Of a stretch of 8,011 nucleotides of DNA, positions 6,129 through 8,011 are shown piece by piece; within the stretch, counting starts at the first letter, position 1, and each line of letters begins with the position of its first letter. The notes beneath the pieces were generated by a model. It was not told where the DNA came from, did no database searches, and saw only the letters and a program-made list of their open reading frames with translations. Location: positions 1-8,011 of the forward strand of contig JADYZL010000277.1 in NCBI GenBank assembly GCA_020853155.1. Direction: 5' to 3'. Source of the DNA: Bryobacterales bacterium. Its GTDB lineage: Bacteria > Acidobacteriota > Terriglobia > Bryobacterales > Bryobacteraceae. The position numbers were made by a program, and so were the translations under genes.

Positions 6129-6213
6129 AAGGCGAACATGAGCGTGGCACAATGCGATGCCGCGCCGAAGCCTGTCTGACGTCCTCGCGTAATTCGTGGA
6201 CGGAGCCATATTG

Positions 6214-8011
6214 ATGCCGCTTCCGCCATTGTCCCGGCTTAGATATCCCCTTGCGTGCGCGGCAGTGCTGTTCGCGTTCACCGTGCTGGGGCATGCGTCG
6301 GCTCCTCCCGCGTTCTGGCCGCCCGTCCTTTCCAAGGAAGGGAATACCGCCTGGCTTGGCGCACCGCGTCTCGAATCCTGGGACTACCTCCGTGCGCGCA
6401 TCTCGGCGCCGGTGCAGCACAAATTGGGAAATGCGGAGACGCTTGCGGGCACGGTCGTCCTTGACGCGCAGGCCTACGCGAATCGGGCACAGGACGCAGT
6501 CAGCCTGCGGGATTTCCGGATCGAGAAGCTCGAACTCAACGGGGGATCTCCCGAGGAGGTGGCCGCGCGCAGGACGGCCATCGAAGCACTGCTCCGCGGC
6601 CTCCATTTCCGGGCTCCGCTCGACTTGTTCGTGGAGGCATTCTACCGGGAGAAGAGGCTTCCCTCGATCAGCACCGCTTCCGAAGCGCCGCACATCTTTG
6701 TTTCGAAGAAGCCGGCGGTGCTGTTGCAGTTTGACGGCCCGCCAATGTGGCTCCCTATTGCGGGGTCAAAGCTTTCGTTCGCGGTGAACACGAACTGGGA
6801 CATGTTTTATGACAACAAGTCCACGTTCTACTATCTGCTGGCGGGCGACGTATGGCTGGCGACACACGACCCGCTCGGGACCGAATGGGTGATGCCGAAG
6901 TCCCTGCCCAAGGAACTCAAGGATCTACCGCGCACTCCGGATTTCGCCAACGTATGGAAGCATCTTCCATACGAGGCCGATCCTTCGATTACGCCGCCGC
7001 TCGTGTTCTATACGGAGAGCGCGGCGGAACTGATTCTGCTTGACGGCGAACCCGTGCTTGAATCCATCGGCGGCGGGCTCTCCGCGATCGCGAACACGCG
7101 CAGCGACCTCTTCTTCGATGAGCCTTCGAAGCGGTATCTCTTCCTGGTGGCGGGGCGCTGGTTCGAGACGACTAAACTGGACGGCTTCTGGCGCGAAGCT
7201 TCCACGCTGCCCACGTCTTTCGCTTCGATCCCGGAGACGCATGCGCGCTCGCACGTTCTGGCACAAGTTCCAGGCTCCGCAATGAGCCGCCGTGAGGCGT
7301 TTCGGGCCACGGTGCCGCACGTTGCCCGGGTGCGGCGCGATGGCCCCAAGCTTTCGGTGGAGTTCGCGGGCAGGCCGAAGTACATCCCGATCGACGGTAC
7401 CAGCCTGCTCTGGGTTCCGAACGCCACGATCCCCATTGTGGCGCAGGGACGGGATCTTTATGCGTGCCAGTACGCCGTCTGGTTTCATGCGACGGACCCC
7501 AAGGGGCCCTGGCAGGTGGCCACGAGTCTGCCAAAGGATATCTACCGGATTCCATCGCGGTCGCCGGTCTTCCATCTTTCGTTTGTTCGCCTGGTTTCAA
7601 GCGATGAGCGGAGCAGCACGTTCGGATACACGGGCGGCTATCAGAATCTGTTTGTACGCGACGGGGTAGCGATCTACGGAACGGGATTTCCGCATCCGCC
7701 GGATCTGCAATATGGAGCGTATTCCTACCCGATCTACTTTGCCCAGCCAGCCACATACGGGGCTGGCGCTTGGTATGACGTCGAGCGGCATGTGTTTCTT
7801 CGGGGTAGACCCGGGTACGGACCCTTCGGGGGCTTCGGCTCGACCTGCCGATTTAATAGCGTCACCAGCCACTACTACCGTGCCCAGACTCTTTACGGCG
7901 ACGATCGGGGCGACGAACCGGCGATGGCGTTTCTCCCCTATACGGCCGCGTACGGCAAGCTGCGGGAAACGTACGATCCTTTTGCAGCGTGGGGAGAATT
8001 TCTCCTCGACC
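6214..8011 (+). CDS. secreted tandem-repeat protein with Gly/Tyr-rich tail (3' end outside window)
   Basis: The frame is open from ATG 6214 to the window end, 599 codons without a stop, so the gene is truncated by the window. Residues 1-30 form a signal peptide (hydrophobic 12-26, cleavage after ASA at 28-30). Residues 31-158 form an N-terminal region of unknown fold. Three tandem repeats of about 100 residues follow (from about 159, 261 and 368), each with two tryptophans about 10 residues apart and then an LP and a final hydrophobic-Pro. From about 460 the sequence becomes rich in Gly, Tyr, Phe and Pro (for example YGPFGGFG). I recall similar proteins in proteobacteria and acidobacteria labelled 'carbohydrate-binding family V/XII', a label I would not treat as proof of sugar binding. 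The start has GGAG at 6202-6205, eight bases upstream. It is probably periplasmic or surface-associated; the function is unknown. Confidence 0.8.
   Translation, partial: MPLPPLSRLRYPLACAAVLFAFTVLGHASAPPAFWPPVLSKEGNTAWLGAPRLESWDYLRARISAPVQHKLGNAETLAGTVVLDAQAYANRAQDAVSLRDFRIEKLELNGGSPEEVAARRTAIEALLRGLHFRAPLDLFVEAFYREKRLPSISTASEAPHIFVSKKPAVLLQFDGPPMWLPIAGSKLSFAVNTNWDMFYDNKSTFYYLLAGDVWLATHDPLGTEWVMPKSLPKELKDLPRTPDFANVWKHLPYEADPSITPPLVFYTESAAELILLDGEPVLESIGGGLSAIANTRSDLFFDEPSKRYLFLVAGRWFETTKLDGFWREASTLPTSFASIPETHARSHVLAQVPGSAMSRREAFRATVPHVARVRRDGPKLSVEFAGRPKYIPIDGTSLLWVPNATIPIVAQGRDLYACQYAVWFHATDPKGPWQVATSLPKDIYRIPSRSPVFHLSFVRLVSSDERSSTFGYTGGYQNLFVRDGVAIYGTGFPHPPDLQYGAYSYPIYFAQPATYGAGAWYDVERHVFLRGRPGYGPFGGFGSTCRFNSVTSHYYRAQTLYGDDRGDEPAMAFLPYTAAYGKLRETYDPFAAWGEFLLD
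6688..7554 (+). repeat. three tandem protein repeats of about 100 residues
   Basis: The units start near residues 159, 261 and 368 of the secreted protein (bases 6688, 6994 and 7315). Shared positions are a turn with G-x-P (175-177, 278-280, 386-388), an Ile followed by a Gly-containing turn (182, 285, 393), a tryptophan pair (W214/W225, W316/W326, W423/W433), LP (231-232, 332-333, 439-440) and a final hydrophobic-Pro (238-239, 339-340, 446-447). The DNA is diverged, so these are old duplications at protein level. The third unit has lost the D-hydrophobic-F-x-D strand present in the first two (196-200, 298-302). Confidence 0.75.

Noticed and set aside
6138..6179. 13-codon reading frame in the leader of the secreted protein (starts MSVAQCDAA)
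   Set aside because: It is too short, its ribosome site is poor (AAGGCG only three bases away) and it shows no regulatory codon run, so a leader peptide is not supported.
5764..6693. 309-codon minus-strand open frame spanning the end of the M16 operon and the next gene start
   Set aside because: It has no recognisable motif and crosses two + strand genes and a promoter-like intergenic region. It is not impossible, but I cannot support it.
1..8011. tRNA or rRNA genes, CRISPR arrays, insertion sequences, transposase or integrase genes, attachment sites
   Set aside because: Reading both strands gave no cloverleaf, regularly spaced direct repeats, terminal inverted repeats with a transposase, or integrase motifs.

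Overview
This is a GC-rich bacterial window in which every supported gene lies on the + strand. The organism is probably a Gram-negative soil-type bacterium. An Acidobacteriota member of the Solibacter/Bryobacter kind fits best, judging from the gene content and the style of the ccmABC block, but no rRNA or other taxonomic marker is present and this remains an inference.

Layout. (1) 1-2541 is a tightly packed cytochrome c maturation (System I) block. It starts with the 3' end of a gene for a membrane-anchored protein, whose stop overlaps the ccmA start. Then come ccmA (ABC ATPase), ccmB (permease), ccmC (heme-handling WWD protein) and a small ccmD-like membrane protein. CcmA and CcmB are expected to drive release of heme-loaded CcmE, while CcmC and CcmD load heme onto CcmE. 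The genes for CcmE, F, G and H are not in the window. (2) 2570-3215 holds a two-gene cassette: a 76-residue uncharacterised protein overlapping by 59 bases a 157-residue minimal nucleotidyltransferase. Its lower GC and its position right after ccmD suggest a horizontally moving module, possibly toxin-antitoxin-like. A hairpin followed by a short T run (3251-3270) probably ends this transcript. (3) 3320-6039 encodes two exported M16 metallopeptidase-family proteins with overlapping stop and start codons. The first has the HxxEH zinc site but lacks the C-terminal Arg/Tyr pair. The second has lost the zinc site but keeps the Arg/Tyr pair. This is the arrangement expected of an obligate heterodimer with a split active site. 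(4) 6040-6213 is a 174-base intergenic region with a hairpin and a candidate extended -10 promoter. (5) 6214 to the window end is the first 599 codons of a secreted protein built from three roughly 100-residue tandem repeats followed by a Gly/Tyr-rich segment. It has no stop inside the window.

No tRNA, rRNA, CRISPR array, insertion sequence or origin was seen. The strongest candidates for something undescribed are the nucleotidyltransferase cassette and the repeat-bearing secreted protein. The M16 pair is the clearest mechanistic prediction.
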